Part shown: piece after piece, positions 43,377 to 52,672 of the stretch
Position numbering within the stretch: the stretch's first letter is position 1
How the letters are laid out: every line of letters begins with the position of its first letter
From: Thermoactinomyces intermedius
GTDB taxonomy: Bacteria; Bacillota; Bacilli; Thermoactinomycetales; Thermoactinomycetaceae
DNA length: 64,000 nt
Assembly: GCF_016055025.1 (NCBI RefSeq)
Contig: NZ_JAECVW010000002.1
Direction: 5' to 3' (one strand)
Notes under the pieces: generated by a model
What the model saw: only the letters and a program-made list of their open reading frames with translations
The model's database searches: none
Told to the model about the DNA's origin: nothing
Made by a program: the position numbers and the translations under genes

Positions 43377-43871
43377 TTACTCAGACCCTCGTTTTTTTTC
43401 TTTATCAAAAGCCATTTTCGACCGTTGCAACAGTTCTTCCAACTCATTGACAAAAACGTTGATATCTTTAAACTGCCGGTAGACAGAGGCAAACCGCACA
43501 TACGAAACTTCATCAATGTCAACCAGCCGCTCCATCACCATTTCACCGATTTCCTTGGACGGGACTTCTGCCGCTCCGCATTGCCGCAACTTTCTTTCAA
43601 TATCCACGACAAGGTCTTCCAGCCTGGCCAGCGGAACCGGCCTTTTTTCGCAGGCACGAATCAGGCCGCGAAGCAGCTTTTCACGGCTGAATTCTTCGCG
43701 GCTCCCGTCTTTTTTGATCACGATGAGTGGTTGTTCTTCAATCATTTCAAAAGTGGTGAAGCGCTGTTCGCACTTTTCGCATTCCCTGCGCCGGCGAATC
43801 GCCCTTCCTTCATGAACCGGGCGGGAGTCCAGGACACGGCTGCCATGATTTCCGCAAAACGGGCATCTCAA
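43377..43871 (-). CDS. nrdR: Transcriptional repressor NrdR
   Basis: 164 residues: an N-terminal zinc ribbon with cysteine pairs CPFC (3, 6) and CEKC (31, 34), then an ATP-cone domain (VIKKDGSREEFSREKL). It represses ribonucleotide reductase genes by sensing ATP/dATP. The start is TTG (TTGAGATGC) behind AGGAGGAG. Upstream of dnaB as in Bacillus. Confidence 0.96.
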   Translation of the reverse strand: MRCPFCGNHGSRVLDSRPVHEGRAIRRRRECEKCEQRFTTFEMIEEQPLIVIKKDGSREEFSREKLLRGLIRACEKRPVPLARLEDLVVDIERKLRQCGAAEVPSKEIGEMVMERLVDIDEVSYVRFASVYRQFKDINVFVNELEELLQRSKMAFDKEKKRGSE

Positions 43872-44006
43872 GTTTCATCATCTCCTCCTGACTTCGTCTG
43901 CTTTTGCGTCTGTGTGCGAACCACCCTTATCCTGAGCACAAATGTCATATTTCCATTTTAAATATTTGTTGACAGGTTTCAACCCATATTTTGTCACCGG
44001 TTGGAC

Positions 44007-44489
44007 TCACTTCTGTTCCAACAAGGCTTCGATTTCGGGTGCAATCTTTTTGGGTGAGGTGGTCGGGGCAAAGCGTTTGACCACATTTCCTTGCCGGTCA
44101 ACCAGGAATTTGGTGAAGTTCCATTTGATCTCTTTGTTCAACAATCCTTGTGCCGATTGGGTCAGGTATTTGAAAAGCGGATGTTGATTTTCCCCCTTCA
44201 CATCCACTTTTTGAAACAAGGGAAAGGTGACACGGTAGTTGATTTCGCAAAAATTACGGATTTCTTCGTCCGTTCCCGGTTCCTGGTTCCCAAATTGGTT
44301 GCACGGAAAGCCCAGCACATAGAACCCGCGGCCGTGATATTTTTCATACAGTTCTTGCAAATCTTTGAATTGCGGGGCAAATCCGCACCGGGTCGCCGTA
44401 TTGACGATCAACAGGACGTTCCCTTCATATTCTTTCAGAGATTGTTCCTCCCCTTGATTGGTGACAACGGTATATTCGTAAACACTCAT
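44007..44489 (-). CDS. Glutathione peroxidase-family thiol peroxidase
   Basis: 160 residues. The peroxidatic residue is cysteine, not selenocysteine (NTATRCGFAPQF, Cys36), with the second motif GFPCNQFG (Cys64) and the tryptophan/asparagine of the triad in IKWNFTKFLVD. BsaA of Bacillus is of this type; such enzymes usually use thioredoxin or bacillithiol-linked thiols, since glutathione is absent from Bacillales. Single gene. Confidence 0.94.
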   Translation of the reverse strand: MSVYEYTVVTNQGEEQSLKEYEGNVLLIVNTATRCGFAPQFKDLQELYEKYHGRGFYVLGFPCNQFGNQEPGTDEEIRNFCEINYRVTFPLFQKVDVKGENQHPLFKYLTQSAQGLLNKEIKWNFTKFLVDRQGNVVKRFAPTTSPKKIAPEIEALLEQK

Positions 44490-44662
44490 GGTTCAACCTT
44501 CCTTTCATGGTATGTCACAGCTTCAGCGGTGTCCACCAGGCTTTGTAAGCTGTTACAATTTTATTTTCTCAAATGAGAAAAACCTTAAATAGAGAACATA
44601 CATTCCATTTGTTTCATTAAATAAACAATCCGGTGAAACATCCGGTCAAAGCTCCCTATAAA

Positions 44663-44701
44663 AGGAAAAAGCTTGCAGAATCATTTTCCGCAAGCTTTTC
44701 A
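44663..44701. terminator. Terminator of gapB
   Basis: Ten-base stem AAAAGCTTGC / GCAAGCTTTT with T-rich flank on the minus strand. The remaining 170 bases up to the peroxidase start hold only its leader. Confidence 0.85.
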
Positions 44702-44706
44702 TCCCG

Positions 44707-45729
44707 TCACACCGTCACTTTCGTCTTCATTTTTTCCCCGACATATTTGGCCAGGTCGACGACTCGGCAGGAATAACCCCACTCATTGTCATACCAAGCA
44801 AGGATTTTTACTTGCCGGTTGCCCATGACCATGGTCGACAAGGCATCCACGATGGATGAATGTTCGTTTCCGTTGAAATCGGAAGAAACCAGCGGCGCTT
44901 CACAAACATCCAAAATCCCTTTGAAACGGGTTTGGGCTGCATGTTTCAACGCTTGATTGACCTCTTCTTTGGTCACCGGTTTTTCCGTGTCCACCACCAA
45001 ATCAATGACCGAAACGTTCGGTGTGGGAACCCGCAGGGCAAATCCGTTCAACTTCCCTTGCAGTTCGGGAATCACCAATCCCAATGCTTTGGCCGCCCCG
45101 GTTTTGGTCGGAATGATGGATTGCGCACAAGCGCGGGCCCTGCGCAGATCTTTATGCGGATTATCCAGGTTCTTCTGGTCATTGGTGTAGGCGTGAACCG
45201 TGGTCATCAACCCGTGAACAATCCCGAACGATTCGTGCAACACTTTGGCCACCGGTGCCAAGCCGTTGGTGGTGCAGGATGCATTCGAGATGATGTGATG
45301 CCGGTCCGGATCGTAATCGCTTTCATTGACTCCCATGACAACCGTGATGTCTTCATCTTTTCCGGGAGCGGTGATCACCACTTTTTTGGCGCCGGCGTTC
45401 AAATGTTTTTGCGCCCCTTCGCGATCCCGGAATTTTCCCGTCGCTTCCACCACAATGTCAATATCCAATTCGCGCCAGGGCAACTCTTCGGGGTTGCGGT
45501 TGGAAACCAGGCGGACTTCATGTCCGTCGACACAAAGACCGTGATCGGATACCGTCACATCTTTATGATATAATCCGTGAATTGTGTCATACTTAATCAA
45601 ATGCGCCAAGGTTTCGGCCGGATAACTCGCATTCACGGCAACGACTTCGATTTCCGAAACTTCCATGGCTTTGCGAAAAACCATTCTTCCAATGCGCCCA
45701 AATCCGTTAATTGCGATACGAACTGCCAT
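44707..45729 (-). CDS. gapB: Glyceraldehyde-3-phosphate dehydrogenase, GapB type
   Basis: 340 residues, the length of B. subtilis GapB, which it follows closely (INGFGRIGRMVFRKAM, NASYPAETLAHLIKYDTIHG, LPWRELDIDIVVEATGKF). The N-terminal NASY rather than ND after strand 2 fits the NADP-preferring, gluconeogenic form. The catalytic Cys152 is present (NASCTTN), but the usual second cysteine of SCTTNC is Gly156. Start ATG 45729 behind GGGAAGGGG. Between this and coaE lies the transglycosylase gene. Confidence 0.93.
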   Translation of the reverse strand: MAVRIAINGFGRIGRMVFRKAMEVSEIEVVAVNASYPAETLAHLIKYDTIHGLYHKDVTVSDHGLCVDGHEVRLVSNRNPEELPWRELDIDIVVEATGKFRDREGAQKHLNAGAKKVVITAPGKDEDITVVMGVNESDYDPDRHHIISNASCTTNGLAPVAKVLHESFGIVHGLMTTVHAYTNDQKNLDNPHKDLRRARACAQSIIPTKTGAAKALGLVIPELQGKLNGFALRVPTPNVSVIDLVVDTEKPVTKEEVNQALKHAAQTRFKGILDVCEAPLVSSDFNGNEHSSIVDALSTMVMGNRQVKILAWYDNEWGYSCRVVDLAKYVGEKMKTKVTV

Positions 45730-45810
45730 AATGGTATACCCCTTCCCATTTGTCACACTCTAATATTCACTTTTATTATAATAAGTATGTCACATTTTGC
45801 AACCAGCAGA

Positions 45811-45846
45811 AACAAAAAACCTGTTCCCGCAAAGGAACAGGTTTCA
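45811..45846 (-). terminator. Terminator of the transglycosylase gene
   Basis: Eleven-base stem AAACCTGTTCC / GGAACAGGTTT with T-run on the minus strand. Confidence 0.9.
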
Positions 45847-45854
45847 AGCCGTAT

Positions 45855-46493
45855 TCATTTTTCTTGTTCCCTTTTGTATTCCTCAAATTCCCCTTGGTAC
45901 AATTGTTTGTACTTCTCATAATAATAACTGACCCTGGTCACATAATGACGGGTCTCCCCAAAATTCTCCGGAATTTGTGTGACATTTTGCCGTGTGCCGT
46001 CCCAAACCCCTTGCTCCAACCATTTGTCGACACGGCCATGCCCGGCATTGTATGCGGCCATGACCGCCACTTTATTTCCGTTATACCGTTTGGTCAAGTA
46101 AGCAATATACCAGCTTCCCAATTGGATGTTGATGGCGGGGTCATACACATAATCTTTCAGCGCCGGTGAAAAGTTTCCGTTTTTGATGATAAAATCCGCA
46201 GTATCCGGCATAATTTGCATCAAACCCTGTGCCCCGACATGCGATTCCCTTTTTGGTTGAAATTTGGTTTCCACCCGGATAATCGCCATGACCAAAAAGG
46301 GATCGGCGTTGGTTTCAATCGCACTGTTAAAAATATATTCTTCGTATTTCAACGGATAGATCATCATGTTAAAAAGCGGGATGGCCACGATGACAAACAC
46401 CAGCAACAAGATCAAAGCAATCATAATCGTGCGCTTGGGAGGCAGTGCATCCACAGCCGGCTTTACCCACTTTTTGAGATTAGTTGTTTCCAT
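45855..46493 (-). CDS. Membrane-anchored lytic transglycosylase (SLT domain)
   Basis: 212 residues: cytoplasmic start, one membrane helix (about 24-45, IALILLLVFVIVAI), then a Slt-type domain with catalytic Glu in RVETKF, the GAQGLMQIMP motif and AYNAGHGRV. It cleaves peptidoglycan between MurNAc and GlcNAc outside the membrane. Its ATG lies 31 bases inside coaE, so the two are coupled; AGGTTGA lies upstream. A GTG at codon 14 is a weaker alternative start. Confidence 0.88.
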   Translation of the reverse strand: METTNLKKWVKPAVDALPPKRTIMIALILLLVFVIVAIPLFNMMIYPLKYEEYIFNSAIETNADPFLVMAIIRVETKFQPKRESHVGAQGLMQIMPDTADFIIKNGNFSPALKDYVYDPAINIQLGSWYIAYLTKRYNGNKVAVMAAYNAGHGRVDKWLEQGVWDGTRQNVTQIPENFGETRHYVTRVSYYYEKYKQLYQGEFEEYKREQEK

Positions 46494-47065
46494 AACTGAT
46501 CAACCTGTCTTTCCGTCTCTGACAAAGTTCCCCGATTGTCAATCACATAATCGGCATACTTCTTTTTCTCTTCGATATCCATCTGTGCGAGAATCCGTTT
46601 TTCCGCTTCCTCTTTGGAAAGTGCGTTTCGTTTCATTAATCGTTCCAATTGAATTTCTTTCGGTGTATATACTAAAATAACGGCTTCCACCCATTGCGTC
46701 AAATTCCCTTCAATCAGCAACGGGACATCCCAAATCAACAAATCCGGATCTTTCTCTTTTTTGATTTTTTCCGTTTTGGCACGCATGGAATCCACGATCA
46801 ACGGATGCAACAACCGATTCAACTTTTCCCGTTCGGCAGGGTTTTGAAAAATTCTTGCTCCCAACCGTTCGCGATTCAGTTTCCCTTCCTCATCCAATAT
46901 CCCGGGGCCGAACTCCCGGACAATCCGCGCCAACCCTTCGGTTCCCGGCTCAACCACTTCGCGGGCAATTTGGTCGGCATCGATGATTTCGGCTCCCTTT
47001 CGGCGAAACATCTCAGAAACCGTGCTTTTCCCGGTTGCGATGCTTCCCGTCAATCCCATCAACAA
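46463..47065 (-). CDS. coaE: Dephospho-CoA kinase
   Basis: 200 residues with the P-loop GLTGSIATGKST near the start, IDADQIAREVVEPG (substrate site) and the lid region RNALSKEEAEKRI. Last step of coenzyme A synthesis. The start is TTG 47065 (or the next TTG) behind AAGGCGGTGA; the first ATG is the third codon. Order polA-mutM-ytaF-coaE as in Bacillus. Confidence 0.94.
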   Translation of the reverse strand: MLMGLTGSIATGKSTVSEMFRRKGAEIIDADQIAREVVEPGTEGLARIVREFGPGILDEEGKLNRERLGARIFQNPAEREKLNRLLHPLIVDSMRAKTEKIKKEKDPDLLIWDVPLLIEGNLTQWVEAVILVYTPKEIQLERLMKRNALSKEEAEKRILAQMDIEEKKKYADYVIDNRGTLSETERQVDQLWKQLISKSG

Positions 47066-47082
47066 CGTTTTTCACCGCCTTT

Positions 47083-47745
47083 TCACATGAATCGCATCAT
47101 TCCGAGCAAAATCAAAATAACCCCCGGCATATAAGCCCAAAAGCGATTTTTTAAATTCTTGGCACAGGAAAACCCGATCCACATCCCCAGCCGTAAAAAC
47201 AATGCACTCATCAACGCAATCGAAAAGGCCGTGGGAACGGGCGGGAACCCCATCATCGCCGCCCCGATGCCGGCGCCAAAAGCATCCAGGGACAAAGCCG
47301 TTCCCAACAAAAACGCTTCGGCGGAAGAAATGGATCCGGAATTATCCATATCTGCCATCACGGGAGTTTTTAACACCTTAACCACCAAGCCAAGCCGTTT
47401 GATTTGAAAAGTCCAGGTTTTTATCGATAAACAGGATGGACTCTCTGAACGGATTTCATCCTCATTCGTTTCTTTTAAATTCTTTTCCCCCTGCAAAATG
47501 ATCCACAAGCCGAGGATGATCAATAAAACGGCTCCGAGTGCCTGTGTAAATACGGGGGAAAACAACGCAGAAATAAATTTCCCCATGCACATCCCCATGT
47601 AAAGCACGGCGCCGGAACATCCGGCAATGATGACGGTGGATACCAGGGGGATACGAATTTTTCTCAACCCGTAGGTTGTGCCCACTCCAAAACTGTCCAA
47701 ACTGACGGCAAAAGCCAGCCCGATGATCAACCAACCATGCAACAT
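47083..47745 (-). CDS. ytaF: Sporulation membrane protein YtaF (MntP-like)
   Basis: 220 residues, six membrane helices in two related halves, each starting with a LD.F/A G.G pattern (VSLDSFGVGTTYG; LSLDAFGAGIGAAM). Between the halves lies DMDNSGSISSAEA, an EF-hand-like acidic loop typical of YtaF. The MntP resemblance suggests metal transport; the real role in sporulation is unknown. ATG 47745 is preferred over the GTG one codon earlier, given GGGGGA spacing. Confidence 0.9.
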   Translation of the reverse strand: MLHGWLIIGLAFAVSLDSFGVGTTYGLRKIRIPLVSTVIIAGCSGAVLYMGMCMGKFISALFSPVFTQALGAVLLIILGLWIILQGEKNLKETNEDEIRSESPSCLSIKTWTFQIKRLGLVVKVLKTPVMADMDNSGSISSAEAFLLGTALSLDAFGAGIGAAMMGFPPVPTAFSIALMSALFLRLGMWIGFSCAKNLKNRFWAYMPGVILILLGMMRFM

Positions 47746-47809
47746 CACTGATCCCCCTCATAAGATAGGCATTTGTTACCCCTATCTTATGAAGGAACGA
47801 TCCATGAGG

Positions 47810-48634
47810 TCACCGTTGGCAATGAGAACACACGTGCGTTCCCCGTCCGGCCACAACCAACCGTTCAATCGGCCTTCCGCATTTGAGACAAGGTTCGTGT
47901 TTCCGGCCATAAACCTGGATTTTCATCTGGAACATTCCCATTTCGCCTTCCCCGTTCAAATAAGAACGGACAGAAGACCCTCCCAGTTCAATGGCTTCTT
48001 TCAGGGTTTGTTGAATGCTGTGGTACAATCGTTCCACTTCTTCTTCCTTTAATGACGAAGCCGTCCGGGTCGGATGAATCCCCGCCCGGAACAAAGATTC
48101 GTCCACATAGATATTTCCAAGCCCCGCGATATATTCCTGATTTAAAAGAACCGCTTTGATATTGCTTTTCCGTTTGGCGAGTAACGCCTGAAACCAGGGA
48201 AGCTGAAACGCATCCGTAAGCGGCTCCGGCCCCAGTTTCTTCAGCGGCAACTGCTCATCTTCTTCCCCGTATGCAAACAAGTGCATGGTGCCAAATTGCC
48301 GCACATCGCGATAGCGAAGCTCGGTGCCGTCCGTAAAGTGAAAAATGACATGAGTGTGCTTCTCGCAAGGCTCCCCTTGTTCCGCCAGACGATACTTTCC
48401 TTCCATACGCAGATGGGAAACCAGCACCAGCGGATCGCAGACGATTTTCAAAAACTTTCCCCGCCGGCCGATCCCGGAGATGGTTGTCCCGGCCAACATA
48501 CTCCGAAAGGCCTCTGTGTCATCCGGACGTTTGATGATTCTGGGCAAGCGGATCGTCACATCTTCGATCTCTTTGCCGACGACCAATTTTTGCAAAGTTT
48601 TTCTGACTGTTTCAACCTCAGGTAATTCCGGCAA
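47810..48634 (-). CDS. mutM: Formamidopyrimidine-DNA glycosylase
   Basis: 274 residues. Catalytic N-terminus PELPEVET (Pro2 and Glu3 after removal of fMet), helix-two-turn-helix (NQEYIAGLGNIYVDE) and the C-terminal zinc finger (CLKCGRPI, then CSHCQR). It removes 8-oxoguanine and cuts the AP site. The start codon is TTG behind AGGAGGAG. Confidence 0.97.
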   Translation of the reverse strand: MPELPEVETVRKTLQKLVVGKEIEDVTIRLPRIIKRPDDTEAFRSMLAGTTISGIGRRGKFLKIVCDPLVLVSHLRMEGKYRLAEQGEPCEKHTHVIFHFTDGTELRYRDVRQFGTMHLFAYGEEDEQLPLKKLGPEPLTDAFQLPWFQALLAKRKSNIKAVLLNQEYIAGLGNIYVDESLFRAGIHPTRTASSLKEEEVERLYHSIQQTLKEAIELGGSSVRSYLNGEGEMGMFQMKIQVYGRKHEPCLKCGRPIERLVVAGRGTHVCSHCQR

Positions 48635-48646
48635 TCGTTTCTCCTC

Positions 48647-51295
48647 CTATTTTGCTTCGTACCAATTGCTCCCGACACTCACTTGCACTTTCAGCGGCAC
48701 CGATAACCGGACGGCTTGTTCCATCGTATTCCGAACCAATGCTTTCATGACCGTCAACTCTTCTTCGGGGACTTCAAAGATCAATTCGTCATGCACTTGC
48801 AAAAGCAACCGGCTTTTCAACCCTTTTTCGCGCATCAACCGGTCCACTTTCACCATCGCATGCTTGATAATATCCGCCGCCGTTCCCTGAATCGGTGTGT
48901 TCATGGCCGTCCGTTCGGCAAAACTCCGTTCCCCGAAGTTGCGGGCATTGATTTTGGGCAAATACCGGCGCCGGCCCAACATGGTGGTGACATAACCTTC
49001 TTTTTTGGCCTTTTCAATCGTGCTGTCCATATACTGTTTGACACCGGGATACGTTTCAAAATAACGCTCAATAAACAACTTGGCCTCTTTTTGCGGAATA
49101 TCCAGCCCTTGAGCCAGGCCGTAACCGCTGATACCGTACACAATGCCGAAGTTGACGGCTTTGGCTTGCCTGCGCATTTGATCCGTCACTTCATCTTCCC
49201 CGACACCGAAAACATCCATGGCGGTTTGGGCGTGCACATCTTTATCTTCTTTGAATGCTTTTTGCAAATTTTGGTCTTCGGACAGATGGGCCAGGATTCT
49301 CAGTTCAATCTGGGAATAATCCGCAGACAGCATGTACCACCCTTCCTGAGAAGGGACAAAGACTTGGCGGATTTTTCGGCCTTCCTCCATCCGGATCGGG
49401 ATGTTTTGCAGGTTCGGCTCCGTCGAACTCAACCGGCCGGTGGCCGTGACCGTTTGTTGAAATTGGGTGTGGATTTTTCCATCCGGCCCAATCTCTTTTT
49501 TTAATCCTTCTATATAAGTAGAATACAATTTTCCAACCTGGCGATAATGTAAAATTTTCTCGACAATTTCATGTTGCGGGGCCAATTTTTCCAGAACATC
49601 CGCACTGGTGGAGTAACCCGTTTTGGTTTTTTTGATCACGGGCAGCCCCAATTTTTCAAACAAGATTTCCCCCAGCTGCTTGGGAGAATTGATATTAAAC
49701 GGCACTCCGGCAATGTCATGGATTTCTTCCTGCAACCGGTCCATCGACGCCTTCAATTCCCGGCCCAGCTCATCCAACCGTTCATGGTCCACCCGGACAC
49801 CCCTTTGTTCCATGCCGGACAAAATGGAGGAAAGCGGCAGTTCCATTTCATACATGAGCGCATCCATTCCGACTTCTTGCACTTGTTCTTTCAGCACCGG
49901 GGTGAGCTGGTGAACAAACCGGGCTTTCCGCGAAAGATGTTCTGCCAGCTCATCCCCTACCAATTGACGGCGTTTGGCCCCTTTTCCATACACCTCTTCA
50001 TCCGACGGCAAATAACCTTCCCCCCGTCGCTCCACGATCTCAGACAAAGCCGGATGCGAATCAGACGGATCCAGCAAATAAGCCGCCAACAGCACATCAA
50101 AAGCCATCCCGTCCACCTGAAGTCCGGCATGTTGTTGAAAGGCGGTTTGAATCGTTTTGGCATCGTAGACAAATTTCGTCTTTTTTGAATCGGAAAGCCA
50201 ATCGCGAACCATTTGATTTTCCCTCACCAACCCGGCCGGCAAAACCAGCTGGGTTTCACCGTCGGAAACCGCCATGGCCAGAAATTCCCCTTTGATCGGA
50301 TGCGGTTCGGTCATTTCAACCACGAGCGCCTTATCCCCTTTGGAAAAAAAGGACTCCCACGGGCCAAGCGCTTCACCGGTTTCAATCCGGTGATAAGAAA
50401 TGCTTTTCAAATCCCGGTCATCCTTCCGTCCTTCTTGCGGGGACAAGCGGGAAAGCAACGTGTTAAACGACAGCTTCTTAAATAACGAAACGATTTTTTC
50501 TTCATCCCGCTCTTTCAAAGCCAGATCATCCAATTCCAGGGACAAGGGAACATCGGTAAAGATGGTGGCCAGCTTCTTGCTCAACAGCGCCTGCGCTTGA
50601 TGTTCTTTCACTTTTTCGCGCAATTTTTTCCCCGGCAACTCATCGGCGTGTTCGATCACTTCTTCCACCGACGGATAGAGACGGAGCAATTTGAGAGCTG
50701 TCTTTTCCCCGACCCCCGGAATTCCAGGGATATTGTCCGAAGTATCCCCCATCAAGCCTTTGAGGTCGATGATTTGTTCCGGTTTTAATCCGTATTTCTC
50801 GTCGATCGCCTTTCTGTCATAGTGCTCCACTTCCGTGATGCCTTTTCGGGTCAACAACACATGCACCCGGTCATTCACCAATTGCAGCAAATCTTTATCC
50901 CCGCTGACAATCCGGATATCCAGGTCTTTGCGGTCACACGTTTTGGAAAGCGTCCCGATAATGTCATCCGCTTCATAGCCGCTTTCTTCAAAGTAAGGAA
51001 TTTGAAAAGCATCCAAAACCTCTTTGATGAGGGGAAATTGCTCCCTCAGCTCGTTCGGCGTTTCTTTTCGCGTTCCCTTGTATTCCTGAAAATCTTTGTG
51101 CCGGAATGTGGTTTTCCCGGCATCAAACGCCACCAGCATGTGGGTCGGCTTTTCGTCTTCCAGGATTTTCATGAGCATCATGGTAAAACCGTACACCGCA
51201 TTGGTATATTGCCCGCTGGCATTGGATAAAAGCGGCAACGCATAGTAAGCCCGGTACGCGATGCTGTTGCCGTCGATCAAAATCAATTTATCCAC
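48647..51295 (-). CDS. polA: DNA polymerase I
   Basis: 882 residues. The 5' nuclease domain (1-300) has its acidic metal ligands (LIDGNSIAYRAYYA, GDKDLLQL, GLMGDTSDNIPG). The middle 3'-5' exonuclease-like domain lacks the usual DxE motif (VVEMTEP in its place), so proofreading is probably absent, as in Bacillus. The polymerase domain has motif A DYSQIELRILAHLS, motif B QAKAVNFGIVYG and motif C QVHDELIFEVP. GTG start behind AAGGTGTGAAG. Confidence 0.97.
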   Translation of the reverse strand: MDKLILIDGNSIAYRAYYALPLLSNASGQYTNAVYGFTMMLMKILEDEKPTHMLVAFDAGKTTFRHKDFQEYKGTRKETPNELREQFPLIKEVLDAFQIPYFEESGYEADDIIGTLSKTCDRKDLDIRIVSGDKDLLQLVNDRVHVLLTRKGITEVEHYDRKAIDEKYGLKPEQIIDLKGLMGDTSDNIPGIPGVGEKTALKLLRLYPSVEEVIEHADELPGKKLREKVKEHQAQALLSKKLATIFTDVPLSLELDDLALKERDEEKIVSLFKKLSFNTLLSRLSPQEGRKDDRDLKSISYHRIETGEALGPWESFFSKGDKALVVEMTEPHPIKGEFLAMAVSDGETQLVLPAGLVRENQMVRDWLSDSKKTKFVYDAKTIQTAFQQHAGLQVDGMAFDVLLAAYLLDPSDSHPALSEIVERRGEGYLPSDEEVYGKGAKRRQLVGDELAEHLSRKARFVHQLTPVLKEQVQEVGMDALMYEMELPLSSILSGMEQRGVRVDHERLDELGRELKASMDRLQEEIHDIAGVPFNINSPKQLGEILFEKLGLPVIKKTKTGYSTSADVLEKLAPQHEIVEKILHYRQVGKLYSTYIEGLKKEIGPDGKIHTQFQQTVTATGRLSSTEPNLQNIPIRMEEGRKIRQVFVPSQEGWYMLSADYSQIELRILAHLSEDQNLQKAFKEDKDVHAQTAMDVFGVGEDEVTDQMRRQAKAVNFGIVYGISGYGLAQGLDIPQKEAKLFIERYFETYPGVKQYMDSTIEKAKKEGYVTTMLGRRRYLPKINARNFGERSFAERTAMNTPIQGTAADIIKHAMVKVDRLMREKGLKSRLLLQVHDELIFEVPEEELTVMKALVRNTMEQAVRLSVPLKVQVSVGSNWYEAK

Positions 51296-51431
51296 GCTAT
51301 CTTCACACCTTTTCCCATCACGTTTTCAAACATAAACCTATTGTAACATGTCCAAAATTCCTCCTTCCAGTCAATTGGTAACAATATGCGAACAAACGAT
51401 CTGGATCTGCGCCTTTTGGGAAAGGATTCCA

Positions 51432-51462
51432 CAAAAAAGAAGGGGCAGCAACACCCCTTTCC
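51432..51462 (-). terminator. Terminator at the end of the inositol operon
   Basis: Stem AAGGGG / CCCCTT with an 8-base loop and T-run on the minus strand (complement of ACAAAAAAG). The rest of the 245-base gap before polA holds only the polA leader. Confidence 0.75.
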
Positions 51463-51540
51463 GTTTGTTTGTCTGGTTTTCCCCTTTTGTCCACTGCTCT
51501 CTCCCGTCAATGCTTCCGGGCTGAACGGTTCCGGCCGCTT

Positions 51541-52551
51541 TCATACCGCCGGGTTTTTGCCCGTTGTTTCCCGGATGATCAATTCCGGGTTATACAAAAT
51601 GCGTTGGCTTTGAAACCGGCCCGTTTGGATTTTGTCGATCAACAAATCCACCGCCGAATTTCCCAGTTCGGAGATCGGTTGGGCCACCGTGGTCAGGCGC
51701 GGGTAGGTGGCCCTTGCCAGAATGGTGTCATCAAAGCCGACCAAAGACAGCTGACCGGGAATGGGGATTCCTTTTTCTTTGGCCCCCAAAATCACGCCGA
51801 TGGCCAACTGGTCATTGCAGGCAAAAATGGCGGTCGGCGGATCCGGCAGGCGGAAGAAGTCGGCCAAGGCTTTCATCCCGTTGGGAATCGAACCCCTGGT
51901 TTTGATCATATACTCCGGTTTCGGTTCAATGCCGTAAGTTTTAAGGGCTTGCAAATATCCTTCCGTCCGTTTCACGCTGGAAAGGGCCCATTGCTCACTG
52001 ATGATGGCAATTTTGCAGTGCCCGTTTTGTAAATGGTGAATGGTTGCTTCATAGCCGCCTTTAAAGTCATCCACAATCACTTTCGGTGCATCGATGGACG
52101 GGTCGTCCTGCGTCAGCAACACCACCGGCAGCCGGTTTTGGATCAATTCGGCCAGGATGTTTTTATTTTGGAAGGTGGAACCGATGATAAAACCGTCGAT
52201 CAGTTTGTTTTGTAACAGTTCCACATACTTCTTTTCCTTTTCTTCATTTTCACCGGTACTGCACAAAATCACACTGTAGCCCCGTTCATGCGCCCGGTTT
52301 TCGATGATTCCGGCAATTTCCGAGAAAAAGGGATTGGATATATCCGGCACCAACAACCCCACGGTTTTCGTCCCTTTTCCCATGAGCGCCGAAGCCATGA
52401 TGTTCGGATGATAATTCAACTCTTCCATCGCTTTTTGGACCCGTCTTTTTGTTGAATCGCGCATATTGCCGGTTTGGTTGTTGATCACTTTTGAAACCGT
52501 TGCAATGGAAACGCCGGCTCTTTTCGCCACATCATAAATGGTTACTTTCAT
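51541..52551 (-). CDS. LacI-family transcriptional regulator of the inositol operon (inferred)
   Basis: 336 residues. N-terminal LacI helix-turn-helix and hinge (TIYDVAKRAGVSIATVSKVINN, ending NIMASALMGKGT), then a periplasmic-binding-protein-like sensor domain (GLLVPDISNPFFSEI, AIFACNDQLAIGVI, LSLVGFDDT). It is the last gene of the iol cluster, and AAGCGCTT palindromes of LacI type lie in front of three iol genes, so it is most likely the operon repressor responding to an inositol catabolite. It is unrelated to the DeoR-type IolR of B. subtilis. CcpA is excluded as identity because of the sequence and context. Confidence 0.85.
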   Translation of the reverse strand: MKVTIYDVAKRAGVSIATVSKVINNQTGNMRDSTKRRVQKAMEELNYHPNIMASALMGKGTKTVGLLVPDISNPFFSEIAGIIENRAHERGYSVILCSTGENEEKEKKYVELLQNKLIDGFIIGSTFQNKNILAELIQNRLPVVLLTQDDPSIDAPKVIVDDFKGGYEATIHHLQNGHCKIAIISEQWALSSVKRTEGYLQALKTYGIEPKPEYMIKTRGSIPNGMKALADFFRLPDPPTAIFACNDQLAIGVILGAKEKGIPIPGQLSLVGFDDTILARATYPRLTTVAQPISELGNSAVDLLIDKIQTGRFQSQRILYNPELIIRETTGKNPAV

Positions 52552-52672
52552 GTCCTTTGCCCCACTTCAAATCTTCACAATCTCTTTTGGATATAAGATA
52601 TCATAATTTTTCAAAGACATGGCTGTATTTTTGCCGTGATCTTTTCCCTTTCCCGGCCGGATCCAGGAAGCT

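Noticed and set aside
50365..50375. AAGCGCTT palindrome
   Set aside because: Inside polA coding sequence, without conserved flanks or a promoter nearby.
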